Translations under genes and position numbers: made by a program
Shown: one piece after another, positions 36,122 through 45,530 of the stretch
Position numbering within the stretch: position 1 is the first letter of the stretch
Layout of the letters: the number at the start of each line of letters is the position of its first letter
DNA from: Nitrospira sp.
GTDB taxonomy: Bacteria; Nitrospirota; Nitrospiria; Nitrospirales; Nitrospiraceae
Assembly (NCBI GenBank): GCA_024760545.1
Contig: CP060501.1
Span: forward strand, 2,393,501-2,457,500
Length of the DNA stretch: 64,000 bases
Reading direction: 5' to 3'
The notes under the pieces: generated by a model
Seen by the model: only the letters and a program-made list of their open reading frames with translations
The model's database searches: none
What the model was told of the DNA's origin: nothing

Positions 36122-36832
36122 GTGCCAACAGATGAGCCAAGCATAAACGTCATCATCGACCACCTGGTACCTACGCAGATTTCAGCGGATACCGGCATCT
36201 TTGAGCTCTCGACTCTCATGTCCCTTGAGACGGGCTTGAATCACATCGCGATGACAGTGTGGCAGAAGGAAGAGCCCTTGCGCCGCAGGGACGGCGCAGC
36301 GAAGCGCGCCGCTCACCCCGGTACCGACCCACGGGAGGCTCGCTTGCTGGAAAGTTACTTCCACTGGTTTGGAGTGTCGTTGTGTACCTATGTGAATCTC
36401 GTGGGTCTTCTGGCTTCCCTAAACAGCGGCGCAGCCAGTCGCAAGGACCTGAAGAACAAGGCCGGACGAAAGCGTATAGCCGCTGCCTGCAAGGCCTACG
36501 TAACTGGCATCTCTGAGATCAAAGACGTCCTAATTTGGCGGAGTAAAGTTGCAGGCCACTTCGCGATGACCGATCCCAGAGAAGACGACAACCACGTGGT
36601 CACGCTCGACATGTCTGCCATGCATCCGATTTCTCTCTTGGCGCGCAGGTACCACGTGCGCCAGTGGAATCTGGGGCATAACGCGAGCGGTGGACCTATG
36701 TATGAGTTCCCCCCATGGTCGATTACAGAAGTCTATGAGCGCTTGGCACCGAGATATTGGCCATCGTTTCGATGGCCGGAAGCCGAGACCCTCACAGCGC
36801 CTCGTTCTCCTGCTGAACGCCCCTCAAGATGA
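36122..36832 (+). CDS. Uncharacterised soluble protein with a possible HEPN-like motif
   Basis: About 236 residues from the GTG at 36122, which has AGGGAG just upstream; a TTG at 36101 would add seven residues. I do not recognise the family. It is largely helical in appearance, without signal peptide or membrane segment. It contains WRSKVAGHF, with Arg140 and His146 spaced R-x5-H, resembling the catalytic motif of HEPN ribonuclease-type proteins; this is a motif-level guess only. It lies alone inside the tRNA-Leu island, which would fit an accessory or defence role. Confidence 0.6.
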   Translation: MPTDEPSINVIIDHLVPTQISADTGIFELSTLMSLETGLNHIAMTVWQKEEPLRRRDGAAKRAAHPGTDPREARLLESYFHWFGVSLCTYVNLVGLLASLNSGAASRKDLKNKAGRKRIAAACKAYVTGISEIKDVLIWRSKVAGHFAMTDPREDDNHVVTLDMSAMHPISLLARRYHVRQWNLGHNASGGPMYEFPPWSITEVYERLAPRYWPSFRWPEAETLTAPRSPAERPSR

Positions 36833-37011
36833 GTATGAGGCAGCCAAGAAGCAACCCGAGCCCTACAACAGGGTGCGGGTGCGTTGCCAGAGAAGAGATG
36901 GGACACGGTGGGTGTGGTGAGAAAGGCGATCGCCTATAGGCAGCGAGCCCAGAGGCGCATGATCCATCTCCTCCATGTCTTGACATGTCACGAGGATCAC
37001 GAGCCATCGGC

Positions 37012-37593
37012 TCAAAACCGAATGCCGATGGTGAAGAGCCATTGTCGCGACAAGTCGGACTTGCCCTGGAAATCAATCTCATATCGCGTGTACTGAAGTC
37101 CCATATCGACGGAAACTCCCTGAACGACAGGAAATCGTACACCGACTTGTCCTCCATACAGGTAGCCCGGCGAAAGTGCACCTCGCCCCGGCAAGGTCCC
37201 TCCCAGTATTGCGCCGACATAGGGTACCGCCCGGTGCTCCAGCGGACCGAACAGAACATGTCGCAGGATGCCACTGATGGGGTTGCCGTTTGGAAAATCC
37301 AACAAGTCGATGAAATTATTCCAACGTGGGTTCGCATACATGGAATGTTGGTCGGTAATATAGGTCGGTGTATGGTGACTGTAATACTGGTAGATGCCCC
37401 TCAATTCCAGGGGGCCATAGCGGAGTGCCGTAATTCCGGCTTGAACAGCGATAATTCTTTGGGTTGGCGCAAAGGTGCGATCGTTGAAGGACACGTCGAA
37501 ACTGAACGGGCGGAGTGGGAGGATCTCGAGAACCGCCTCTTGGCTCAGCGCTTCACTCGGCATCGCCATTGCGAATACGAAAAGAGCACCCAC
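37012..37593 (-). CDS. Small outer-membrane beta-barrel protein
   Basis: About 193 residues. A signal peptide ends in SEALSQ, the mature chain has alternating hydrophobic strands, and it ends in a C-terminal aromatic (WLFTIGIRF) as outer-membrane barrels do. Features such as YVGAILGGTLPG and VRFPVVQGVSVDMGLQYTRYEID resemble lipid A deacylase/PagL-like or other eight-strand barrels, without a clear catalytic signature. The GTG start at 37593 lacks a good ribosome binding site, so the true start may lie a little upstream. It lies inside the tRNA-Leu island. Confidence 0.65.
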   Translation of the reverse strand: MGALFVFAMAMPSEALSQEAVLEILPLRPFSFDVSFNDRTFAPTQRIIAVQAGITALRYGPLELRGIYQYYSHHTPTYITDQHSMYANPRWNNFIDLLDFPNGNPISGILRHVLFGPLEHRAVPYVGAILGGTLPGRGALSPGYLYGGQVGVRFPVVQGVSVDMGLQYTRYEIDFQGKSDLSRQWLFTIGIRF

Positions 37594-37645
37594 AAAACGT
37601 GAAACGTGTGTCTGCAGCGGCCACCCCCCTCTATAGGCACGAGCT

Positions 37646-38077
37646 TTGAGCAGCGGAAAGTCTCCCGCTGTTTTCTCTCACAAATACTTTGTCCTCAAGC
37701 CGTGGATAAGTCCAGAAGGTGATGTGGTCACTCCTCTCTTCAACGATTCTGCCATTGGTCATTGTTTTCAACCTAAGCCGAAGTGGAGCTCCGATCTGAC
37801 CGGAGGTATCCTCTTACCCGGAGCTGACGGTATTTACATCTCCGAAAACACTCCAGTTTTTGAGCAAGAAGTCGTTAATGTGATTACTAAGAACAACTCC
37901 GCTAGAACCACCAACGACTTTATGCGCGGCATCCCACAGTCTCCGACATGCGAAAAGGCTAAACGTCTTACCGTCGGACTGCATTTGGTTGGTTGCCTAG
38001 ATTACTTCGACCAATTCCGAGAGTCTCACCGAACTTTCGCCTTCCGAGATATTATGCCACTCCTATCCGGATTCTGA
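37646..38077 (+). CDS. Hypothetical protein, possibly a gene remnant
   Basis: Up to 143 residues from a TTG start with no convincing ribosome binding site. I recognise no domain. The C-terminal part (LHLVGCLDYFDQFRESHRTFAF) has the look of proteins common in phages and islands that end in a strand pair with a conserved Tyr/Asp-His pattern, so the frame may be the 3' end of a once longer gene. Its start lies 52 bases from that of the divergent barrel gene. Confidence 0.35.
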   Translation: MSSGKSPAVFSHKYFVLKPWISPEGDVVTPLFNDSAIGHCFQPKPKWSSDLTGGILLPGADGIYISENTPVFEQEVVNVITKNNSARTTNDFMRGIPQSPTCEKAKRLTVGLHLVGCLDYFDQFRESHRTFAFRDIMPLLSGF

Positions 38078-38262
38078 TGAAAAAGAGGAGTAGCATGGGC
38101 TCAGGATGACACTGCCGCTCGAGGACAGCTCGACCGTTGCCACCCCAGAAAACGGCAACTCAATGCAAACGAACTCGCCCGTACGGTTGCTTTGCTTTGC
38201 AGGAAAGTTGAGACCGCTGATAATGCAGACTAGGAGAGATCTTCTGACACTGGCTGGATTAA

Positions 38263-38346
38263 TGGTGCCGAAGGCGGGACTTGAACCCGCACGGCTTTCG
38301 CCACACGCCCCTCAAACGTGCGTGTCTGCCATTCCACCACTTCGGC
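38263..38346 (-). tRNA. tRNA-Leu (anticodon GAG)
   Basis: An 84-base class II tRNA with encoded CCA. Acceptor stem GCCGAAG pairs with CTTCGGC. The anticodon stem CACGT/GCGTG carries loop TTGAGGG, giving GAG. The variable arm is TGGCGAAAGCC and the T-arm GCGGGTTCAAGTCCCGC. It borders a putative island on its 3' side. Confidence 0.95.
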
Positions 38347-38500
38347 ACTCAGCAGGATGCTGACACGAAGCCTGCATCAAGGCCTTTGGTCAGCATAGAG
38401 GGGAAAGGAGGTGCATTATAGAAGTAGGGTAAAATTCTTGTCAATGAACCATGCCTCCGGTAGAATTGGCCTCTCATTTTGTAACTCGGTCGGCGCTTTT

Positions 38501-39181
38501 ATGATACGGACTGATCAACGAAGCCTTTCCGCCACCGTTGCGGCATTCTTTGATGTCGACAATACCATCTTGCCTGGCGAAGCGAGCGAAGTGAGATTTT
38601 TCCGCTGGCTGTGGCGCCGCGGTATCGTCGGCTGGCCCGAAGCTCGCGAAAGTGTGTCTTGGCTCCTGCGGCATTTCCCGCCCCTGTCGTTACATCCGCT
38701 CCGCGAACGAAAGCTCTACCTGGCCGGGAAGCCTTCGCAAGTGATCCAACCCTTGGGTGAGGAATTCTGTCGAGAGGAATTATGTCCTCGTGTCTCTCCC
38801 ACAGCCATGCGTATGCTCGACGAGCATCGCCGGGCCGGCCATGCCATTATCTTCGTGACGGGTTCCATCGATTTCCTGATCGCCCCCGTCGCTGACGCAC
38901 TTCGGGCCGATCGGTGCTTTGCCAGTCAGTTGCAGCAACAGAACGGCCTCTACACCGGCTTCCTTGTGCCTCCCCTTCCATATGGAGAGGGGAAACGCCA
39001 ACTCATCGATCGATTAACCCATGAACTGACGCTTGATCTGTCCCAGTGCTACGCCTATGGAGACAGCCCCGGTGATTTGGACTTGCTCCGTGCCGTAGGA
39101 CACCCGACGGTGGTAAATCCCATTCGTGGAATGGCCTCCATCGCCCGGCGTAAGAACTGGCCTGTTGTCAAATGGCAATGA
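38501..39181 (+). CDS. HAD-IB family hydrolase (phosphoserine-phosphatase-like)
   Basis: About 226 residues. HAD motif I is FFDVDNTI, motif II FVTGSIDF, motif III/IV GDSPGDLDLL with a Lys in GEGKRQLI. The helical cap of the IB group (EASEVRFFRWLW) follows motif I. Members dephosphorylate small phosphomonoesters; the substrate here is unknown. The start is uncertain: GTG at 38411, ATG at 38444 and ATG at 38501 are all in frame and none has a well-spaced ribosome binding site. I chose 38501 because the domain begins soon after it. Confidence 0.85.
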   Translation: MIRTDQRSLSATVAAFFDVDNTILPGEASEVRFFRWLWRRGIVGWPEARESVSWLLRHFPPLSLHPLRERKLYLAGKPSQVIQPLGEEFCREELCPRVSPTAMRMLDEHRRAGHAIIFVTGSIDFLIAPVADALRADRCFASQLQQQNGLYTGFLVPPLPYGEGKRQLIDRLTHELTLDLSQCYAYGDSPGDLDLLRAVGHPTVVNPIRGMASIARRKNWPVVKWQ

Positions 39182-39259
39182 GCGACGGCTTGTGATCAGA
39201 TCCACTATCTCCCTCGCCGAATCCCCCGACCGACACATCGGCGAGCCCACACCTTTCTC

Positions 39260-39895
39260 ATGCGCGTGACAGAAATCTTCCATAGTGTTCAGGGCGAATC
39301 CACCTTCGCCGGGAAGCCCTGCGTATTCGTACGCCTGACCGGTTGCCCGCTTCGTTGCGTCTGGTGTGACACGGAGTACGCGTTCTTCGGAGGAACGGAC
39401 CAGTCCATTGAGTACATTCTCGAACAGGTGCGCTCCTACGGCTGTCCGCTGGTGGAGGTCACAGGAGGTGAACCGTTGGCACAAGCGGACACGGCCGCGT
39501 TGCTGCGTCGGTTGTGTGAGGAAGGACTCACGGTTCTCCTCGAAACCAGCGGGGCCGTCGATACGTCCGTCGTCGACCCCTCCGTGCGCATCATTCTGGA
39601 TGTGAAATGTCCAGGGAGCGGCATGATGGAACGGATGCACTGGTCCAATGTGGAACGGTTACGACCACAGGATGAAGTGAAATTTGTCATCCAAGACCGC
39701 CGTGATTATGAATGGGCGAAACACGTTCTGGATCGCTTCCGACTGCCCGAACGCTGTCCTGTCCTCTTCAGTCCGGTATTCGGCACACTGGATCCCCGCC
39801 ACTTGGCTGAATGGCTGCTGGCAGATCGTCTGCCAATTCGCCTTCAGCTGCAACTGCACAAGCATATTTGGGCACCCGATATGCGGGGAGTATAA
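39260..39895 (+). CDS. queE: 7-carboxy-7-deazaguanine synthase
   Basis: A 211-residue radical SAM enzyme of queuosine biosynthesis that contracts 6-carboxytetrahydropterin to CDG. The cluster motif C29-x3-C33-x2-C36 (GCPLRCVWCDTEYAF) and the SAM-binding VEVTGGEPLAQ are clear. The N-terminal EIFHSVQGES is diagnostic of QueE. The substrate-binding segment ILDVKCPGSGM is also present. No other queuosine gene is nearby. Confidence 0.93.
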   Translation: MRVTEIFHSVQGESTFAGKPCVFVRLTGCPLRCVWCDTEYAFFGGTDQSIEYILEQVRSYGCPLVEVTGGEPLAQADTAALLRRLCEEGLTVLLETSGAVDTSVVDPSVRIILDVKCPGSGMMERMHWSNVERLRPQDEVKFVIQDRRDYEWAKHVLDRFRLPERCPVLFSPVFGTLDPRHLAEWLLADRLPIRLQLQLHKHIWAPDMRGV

Positions 39896-39987
39896 GGCCA
39901 TCACTCGTCACGTGGGATGTGTGAAGGCCGGGGATGATCGGTGATCGACGGATGACATCGGCCGACTGACATACAAAGGAGAACCGA

Positions 39988-41499
39988 ATGCAGATCATGC
40001 GGGTTGAGCCAAAACAAGGACGGGTTAACACCGAGATGACGGATGCGCTGGTCATCCTGCATTGTGAAGGAGCGGGATGGTCCAAAGAAGACGGGGCGGT
40101 GTTGGACCGGTCTCTCGGTGGATCGCTCAACGAACTTCTGCAATCGAAGGAGTTTGAAGGAAGGGCTAATGAGGTGGTGCTGTTCCATACGCATGGAAAA
40201 ATTCCAGCAAAGCGGCTGATTCTTGTCGGTCTCGGCAAGAAACATGAGCTGGGGTTGGATCAGATTCGCCAAGCTCTGGGACATGCGGTTAAACGAGTGC
40301 GCCAAGCGAAATCCAGCGTTTTTACGGTGGCGCTGCCGAGCCTAGTGCCTCGCGGCACCTCACCGATGGATGTGGCACAGGCCATGGCCGAAGGAGCCAT
40401 CTTGGGGAGCTATCAATTTACCGCCTATCGGAGTGACACTCCAACAGGTAGGGACGTGACGGCAATGACCATTCTGGCTCCTCAGAAAACTCAACTGCGT
40501 CAGTTGTCTGAAGGGATTCGTCGCGGTGTCGCGACGGCTGAAGCCACCGTGTTTGTCCGGGACCTATGCAACCATCCTTCCAATGTGATGACACCGACGA
40601 AGATCGCCATCGAGGCGAAGGCCGTGGCGAAGGAAGCCGGCATCAGTCTGAAAATCCTCGAGCAGAAGGACATGGAAGAACTTGGCATGGGCGCGTTACT
40701 CGGTGTGGCGAAAGGCAGCCATGAACCGCCGAAATTCATCATTCTCCAGTACCACGGAGCCAAGAAGAAAGACGACCGGCCGGTGGTTCTCGTCGGGAAG
40801 ACCATCACGTTCGACACTGGCGGGATCTCTCTCAAGCCCGCAGAGAATATGGAACAGATGAAGGCCGACATGACCGGCGGAGCAGAGGTGCTGGCTGCGA
40901 TGCGAGCGGCAGCTCGGCTGAAGCTGCCCCTCAATCTCATCAGCATTCTTCCGGCGGCGGAGAATATGCCCGGGGGACGGGCGATGAGGCCCGGTGACGT
41001 CGTCAAGACGCTTTCCGGCAAGACGGTGGAAGTGCAGAACACCGATGCCGAGGGTCGCCTGATCCTTTCTGACGGCCTTGCCTACGCAACCCGATTCAAA
41101 CCGGCCGCGCTCATCGACATTGCCACGCTGACAGGGGCGTGTGTCGTCGCGCTCGGTCAGTTCGCGATCGGCATGTTCGGCACGGATGCGAACTTGAAAG
41201 ACGCCATCCGTAAGGCCGGTCTCCGCGCGGGTGAGCGCGTGTGGGAAATGCCGCTGTGGGACGAGTATTTTGAGCAATTACGCAGCGATGTGGCCGACAT
41301 GCGGAATATCGGCGGACGTGGGGGCGGCATGATCACGGCGGCTCTGTTCTTGAGCAAGTTCGTCGGCGACTGTCCCTGGATCCATCTCGACATCGCCAGC
41401 ACCGATTGGAGCGAACGAGAACGGGCGTATATTCCCAAAGGCCCTACCGGCATTGGGACCAGGCTGTTGATCCAGTTCCTCATCACTCGCTCCCTGTAA
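39988..41499 (+). CDS. pepA: Leucyl aminopeptidase (M17)
   Basis: A 503-residue cytosolic metallo-aminopeptidase. The metal and catalytic blocks are present: VGKTITFDTGGISLKP, the KADMTGGAEV block, and NTDAEGRLILSDGLAYA. The start has AAAGGAGAACCGA directly upstream. The length is normal for the family. It is followed 12 bases later by nagZ, so the two may be cotranscribed. Confidence 0.95.
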   Translation: MQIMRVEPKQGRVNTEMTDALVILHCEGAGWSKEDGAVLDRSLGGSLNELLQSKEFEGRANEVVLFHTHGKIPAKRLILVGLGKKHELGLDQIRQALGHAVKRVRQAKSSVFTVALPSLVPRGTSPMDVAQAMAEGAILGSYQFTAYRSDTPTGRDVTAMTILAPQKTQLRQLSEGIRRGVATAEATVFVRDLCNHPSNVMTPTKIAIEAKAVAKEAGISLKILEQKDMEELGMGALLGVAKGSHEPPKFIILQYHGAKKKDDRPVVLVGKTITFDTGGISLKPAENMEQMKADMTGGAEVLAAMRAAARLKLPLNLISILPAAENMPGGRAMRPGDVVKTLSGKTVEVQNTDAEGRLILSDGLAYATRFKPAALIDIATLTGACVVALGQFAIGMFGTDANLKDAIRKAGLRAGERVWEMPLWDEYFEQLRSDVADMRNIGGRGGGMITAALFLSKFVGDCPWIHLDIASTDWSERERAYIPKGPTGIGTRLLIQFLITRSL

Positions 41500-41511
41500 A
41501 CGAGAGAACGA

Positions 41512-42618
41512 ATGCAGACCATTTCTCGCGACCAGATCGGCCAGCTCTTCATGATAGGGTTCGACGGGACCACCGTTTCATCCGACCTGGCCGCGCTTAT
41601 CACAGAGTATAAGCCGGGTGGAGTGATCCTGTTTGCGAGAAACCTCGATTCAGTGCCACAGATCATTGACTTGACGAACCACCTCCAGCGCTGCAGCCCC
41701 CATTCCCCACTATTAATTTCCATCGATCAAGAAGGGGGACGTGTCTCACGGTTGCCGAAAGAATTCACGATCTTCCCGCCATGCGAGGTTCTGGGGCGAT
41801 GTCACTCATCTGAACTGGCCTACGCTGCAGCAGCAACGACCGCAAAGGAGCTCAAGGCCGTCGGCATCAACATGAATATGTCCCCGGTGCTGGATGTGAA
41901 CAGCAACCCGACGAATCCGGTGATCGGTGATCGGGCTTTCGGCTCAGCCCCTGAGCTCGTCTCTCAATTAGGGTTGGCTACGGTGGGTGGTCTTCAGGAC
42001 AATCGTGTGGTGGCTTGTGGGAAACACTTTCCCGGGCATGGCGACACCACTTCGGATTCGCACAAGGAATTGCCCATCGTGACGGCGGCACGCGAACGAC
42101 TCGAGCGTATTGAGTTTCCACCGTTCAGGCATGCGGTGGCAAACGGCGTAGCGACGCTGATGACGGCCCATGTTTTGTATCAAGCGTTGGACGACACCCG
42201 CCCGGCGACGCTGTCTCCAGCGATTATTGGGAGATTTCTTCGCGAGGAGTTGCACTATGACGGGGTCGTATTGACAGACGATCTCGAGATGCACGCGATC
42301 ATCGATCATTACGGCATCGGAGACGCGACGGTTCAGGCCATTCAGGCCGGCTGCGATATGCCTCTGATCTGCAAAGATCGCAACAGAGTCGTGGCCGCGT
42401 TCAACGCGGTTGACAAGGCCGTCGGGAATGGGGACATTTCTGCTGCACGGCTGGCACAATCCCTCGCTCGGATCCGTCGATTGAAGGAACGTTTCCTGCT
42501 TCCCTATCGACCGGTCACGATTTCCGATGCAAAGCTTGCGGTCGGCTGCCGAAGCCACAAGGCCCTCTTGCGTTCCATCAATCAGGCTCGCGAGCGATTC
42601 TCGAAAATCGACACCTGA
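41512..42618 (+). CDS. nagZ: Beta-N-acetylhexosaminidase NagZ (GH3)
   Basis: A 368-residue GH3 enzyme of peptidoglycan recycling that removes GlcNAc from anhydro-muropeptides. Signatures are IDQEGGRVSRL, KHFPGHGDTTSDSHKELP (the catalytic Asp-His loop of NagZ) and VVLTDDLEMHAI, which holds the nucleophile Asp. No signal peptide is seen, consistent with the cytosol. Confidence 0.93.
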   Translation: MQTISRDQIGQLFMIGFDGTTVSSDLAALITEYKPGGVILFARNLDSVPQIIDLTNHLQRCSPHSPLLISIDQEGGRVSRLPKEFTIFPPCEVLGRCHSSELAYAAAATTAKELKAVGINMNMSPVLDVNSNPTNPVIGDRAFGSAPELVSQLGLATVGGLQDNRVVACGKHFPGHGDTTSDSHKELPIVTAARERLERIEFPPFRHAVANGVATLMTAHVLYQALDDTRPATLSPAIIGRFLREELHYDGVVLTDDLEMHAIIDHYGIGDATVQAIQAGCDMPLICKDRNRVVAAFNAVDKAVGNGDISAARLAQSLARIRRLKERFLLPYRPVTISDAKLAVGCRSHKALLRSINQARERFSKIDT

Positions 42619-42732
42619 ACGGGACAATTCGCCTCTTCCTTTTTCTCCAGCCCCCGACACCCAGCGATTGCCTCAGTCGGCCTTGCTCCCTTCTCACTTC
42701 TTATGGCATCATGGGCATTTCTGGGGAGCCTT

Positions 42733-43194
42733 ATGGCCTCATTGCTCGAGTACGTTGGATCTGTCCATATTTTTCTTGGACCCTACCGGGGCAATCCCAT
42801 TGCTTTGTACCTGAAACGGACAGAGTCCGGTTGCCAGATTGGGCCGAAGGTTTATCCTTGGAACGATGTGACAGGTGTCGGTGAAACCCCCAACAAAGCC
42901 GCGGCCGATTTCGAGGAAAAATGGAAGACGAAGGGGTTAACCGCGGATATGTATTCGGGTCCGGCCTGGGAAAGAGGCATTAAGCCGGAGAAACCCGCGC
43001 CACCGAAGCCGGCTACACCTCCGCCCAAACCTGCTGCTGCCCCCAAGCCTGCTGCAGTTCCGGCAGGTACCTCTCCAAGCCCATCTCCGGCCACGCCTGC
43101 TACGGCCGCAGTTCAAGCCGCTACTGCCCCGGTCGGAGAAGCGTCTACCACAGCCCCTGCTTCTGCGACACAGCCGACCGGAAAGTCGGATTAG
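42733..43194 (+). CDS. Hypothetical protein with Ala/Pro-rich tail
   Basis: About 153 residues from ATG at 42733, which has GGGGAG four bases ahead; an ATG at 42703 lacks one. The first 70 residues form a small domain (HIFLGPYRGNPIALYLKRTE, with KVYPWNDVTGVGET) that I do not recognise. From about residue 78 the sequence is a Pro/Ala/Thr low-complexity tail (KPATPPPKPAAAPKP). The tail may be a linker to the cell wall or a flexible extension. Confidence 0.65.
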   Translation: MASLLEYVGSVHIFLGPYRGNPIALYLKRTESGCQIGPKVYPWNDVTGVGETPNKAAADFEEKWKTKGLTADMYSGPAWERGIKPEKPAPPKPATPPPKPAAAPKPAAVPAGTSPSPSPATPATAAVQAATAPVGEASTTAPASATQPTGKSD

Positions 43195-43210
43195 TTTCTT
43201 TACCCCGGAC

Positions 43211-44659
43211 TCATCGAGACATTCCATCGCGGTTGGCGGGTTGCACGGCCAGTCTGCTGTGTTTCATCCCATAAAGGGCGTAGACGAGAATGCCAATGGT
43301 GGTCCACACCCCAAAGCGGATCCATGTGACCCAAGGCAAACCTGCCATGAGGTAAAGACACGCCCCAATGCTCAGGATCGGTACGAGAGGCATGAAGGGC
43401 AGACGAAAGGGACGGGGCTGATCCGGCTTCGTGTACCGGAGCAGCATGACACCGAAGCAGACGAGCACAAAGGCGAAGAAAGTTCCGATGTTGGTCATAT
43501 CGGCTGCGTCCCCGATGTGAAACAGCGCCGCCAGGATTGCCACAGCCAGCCCTGTTATGATCGTGGCGCGATGCGGGGTTCCAAACGTCGGATGAACCTT
43601 GGATAAGCCCGGACTCACAAGTTGATCACGTGACATCGCAAAGAACACGCGAATTTGTCCAAGCATCATGACGACCAGCACACTGGTAATACCCGCCACA
43701 GCTCCGATTGCAACGATGGCAGCGCCCCACTTGAACCCAACGAGGCTGAGCGCTTCGGCCACTGGGGCGTGAATATCGATTTGATTCGCAGGGACCAAGC
43801 CGGTGAGCACAGCAGCCACAGAAATATAGAGTACGGTGCAGACAGCCAACGAGCCAAGAATCCCCAACGGAACATCTCGTTGAGGGTTTCGAGCCTCCTC
43901 TGCAGCCGTTGAGACAGCATCAAATCCGATGTACGCAAAGAAGATGATGGCGGCAGCGGCCCGGACCCCCTCGAACCCGTTGGGCATGAAGGGCGTCCAA
44001 TTGTCCGCGTTCACGGCAGGAGCCCCGACGGCGATGAAGAAGAGAATGACCGCAAGTTTGAGAAGGACGATCATGCCGGCCGCCCGAGCACTTTCTTTGA
44101 TTCCTATCACGAGGATGGCTGTGACCAGCAGCACGATGATTGCAGCCGGAAAATTAGCGATACTTCCCTCCGGGCCGCCGGCCCAATGAGGTGGATTGGT
44201 TGCCCAATAGGGCAATTCCAGTCCCGCGAGCTTCAGCAATTTATTGAAGTAGCCGGACCAGCCGATGGCAACCGCAACGCAGGCGACCCCGTATTCGAGG
44301 ATCAGATTCCACCCCGTGAGCCAGGCGAGAAACTCTCCCAGCGTGGCGTACGAAAAGGTGTAGGCCGACCCAGCGACGGGGATCATGGCCGCGAACTCAG
44401 CATAGCAGAGCGCGGCTAATGCACAGGTGAGCCCGGAGAGGACGAACGAGAGAATAATCCCAGGTCCAGCTCCTGGCCGCTGAGCATCGCCCACAATGGC
44501 GGTCCCCACCAGGACGAAGATGCCGGTCCCAATGATCGCGCCGATCCCAAGTGCCGTCAGATCCCAGGCCGTCAATGTCTTCTTGAGTCGATGTTCCGGA
44601 CGGTCGGCGTCGGCGAGGATTTGATCGATGGATTTCGTCCGGAGAAGTCGGCTTCTCAC
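43211..44659 (-). CDS. Amino-acid permease (APC superfamily, cationic amino-acid transporter type)
   Basis: A 482-residue permease with about 12 transmembrane helices. The APC signature [15 protein letters not shown] lies in TM1, and [23 protein letters not shown] in the TM6 region is typical of YfnA/CAT-like transporters. The N-terminal stretch [18 protein letters not shown] is common to this subgroup. The substrate is an amino acid, not identifiable further. It converges with the Ala/Pro-rich protein gene. Confidence 0.9.
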   Translation of the reverse strand: MRSRLLRTKSIDQILADADRPEHRLKKTLTAWDLTALGIGAIIGTGIFVLVGTAIVGDAQRPGAGPGIILSFVLSGLTCALAALCYAEFAAMIPVAGSAYTFSYATLGEFLAWLTGWNLILEYGVACVAVAIGWSGYFNKLLKLAGLELPYWATNPPHWAGGPEGSIANFPAAIIVLLVTAILVIGIKESARAAGMIVLLKLAVILFFIAVGAPAVNADNWTPFMPNGFEGVRAAAAIIFFAYIGFDAVSTAAEEARNPQRDVPLGILGSLAVCTVLYISVAAVLTGLVPANQIDIHAPVAEALSLVGFKWGAAIVAIGAVAGITSVLVVMMLGQIRVFFAMSRDQLVSPGLSKVHPTFGTPHRATIITGLAVAILAALFHIGDAADMTNIGTFFAFVLVCFGVMLLRYTKPDQPRPFRLPFMPLVPILSIGACLYLMAGLPWVTWIRFGVWTTIGILVYALYGMKHSRLAVQPANRDGMSR

Positions 44660-44788
44660 GGTCTCTCCCAGCCCAAGCTGCTAGGATTCGCAGTGGTGGG
44701 ATCTATGACTGGAGGTCCCATAAAGATCAAGTATAGCAGGGGAATGCTGATGGTGACCGATTGTGATCGTTTGGACGGCACGTCACAT

Positions 44789-45529
44789 TCATGAGCGAGT
44801 TCGTCGCGCCGCGCGCAACAAGGCTTCGAACAGTCGCCGATGGACCGCGTGACGCTCAAATAAAAATTCGGGATGCCACTGAATGGCGAGCAGAAATCGA
44901 TTCCCGGGAGATTCGATCGCTTCTATGATGCCATCGGGTGCAACGGCACTTGCGATGAGCGATGGAGCAACCGTCTTGACCGATTGGTGATGGGAACTAT
45001 TGACCATGAGCTTCCCTCGTGCGACGACCTTGTTCAAGAGACTCTTGGGGGCCACGGTTACCGGATGCGAGACATGGATCGCCTTCCTCTTTTGACGATG
45101 ATCCATCGCGTTCGGCACCTGTGCGGGAATGTCCTGAAAGAGACTACCTCCACACGCAACATTGATCGCTTGCATGCCTCCGCAGATTCCTAGCAACGGG
45201 AGGTCTCGCATTCTGGCCTGGCGGACTAACTCCAGCTCAAAATCGGCACGGCGCTCACTGACTAGCGGAAACTTGTAGCGCTGCCGTTCTCCGTAGAGAC
45301 TGGGCGGAAGGTCCGGCCCGCTGCCGGTCATGAGGAGCCCGTCGACCTTGTCAAGGAGCCGACGTCGAGCGGAAGGCTCAGCCACTAAGGGAAGAATGAG
45401 AGGAATTCCACCGAGTTCTTCGATGGCCCGAATATAACGGGCTCGCAGGAAGTAGGTCGGCTCGCGTCCACCCATGTCTTTCCTGTCACCGGCATTGAAG
45501 TCTGGCGTCACACCGATGACAGGGTTCAT
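44789..45529 (-). CDS. Class I glutamine amidotransferase-like hydrolase (PuuD family)
   Basis: 246 residues. The nucleophile is C116 in LLGICGGMQAINVACGG, and the His-Glu pair is H219/E221 in IQWHPEF, a complete class I amidotransferase triad. The domain matches gamma-glutamyl-GABA hydrolase (peptidase C26) proteins. The physiological substrate is uncertain because no putrescine genes are adjacent. It starts 1 base after the preceding small exported protein gene. Confidence 0.88.
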   Translation of the reverse strand: MNPVIGVTPDFNAGDRKDMGGREPTYFLRARYIRAIEELGGIPLILPLVAEPSARRRLLDKVDGLLMTGSGPDLPPSLYGERQRYKFPLVSERRADFELELVRQARMRDLPLLGICGGMQAINVACGGSLFQDIPAQVPNAMDHRQKRKAIHVSHPVTVAPKSLLNKVVARGKLMVNSSHHQSVKTVAPSLIASAVAPDGIIEAIESPGNRFLLAIQWHPEFLFERHAVHRRLFEALLRAARRTRS

Positions 45530-45530
45530 A

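Larger units (their letters stand above)
35781..38262. mobile_element. Putative decayed genomic island at tRNA-Leu(GAG)
   Basis: A 2.5 kb stretch between the intact tRNA-Leu and the degraded copy of its 3' end. It holds three genes of no recognised core function in mixed orientations. No integrase remains, so the call rests on the direct repeat, the position at a tRNA 3' end and the accessory look of the contents. A second tRNA island in this window has the same geometry. Confidence 0.42.
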
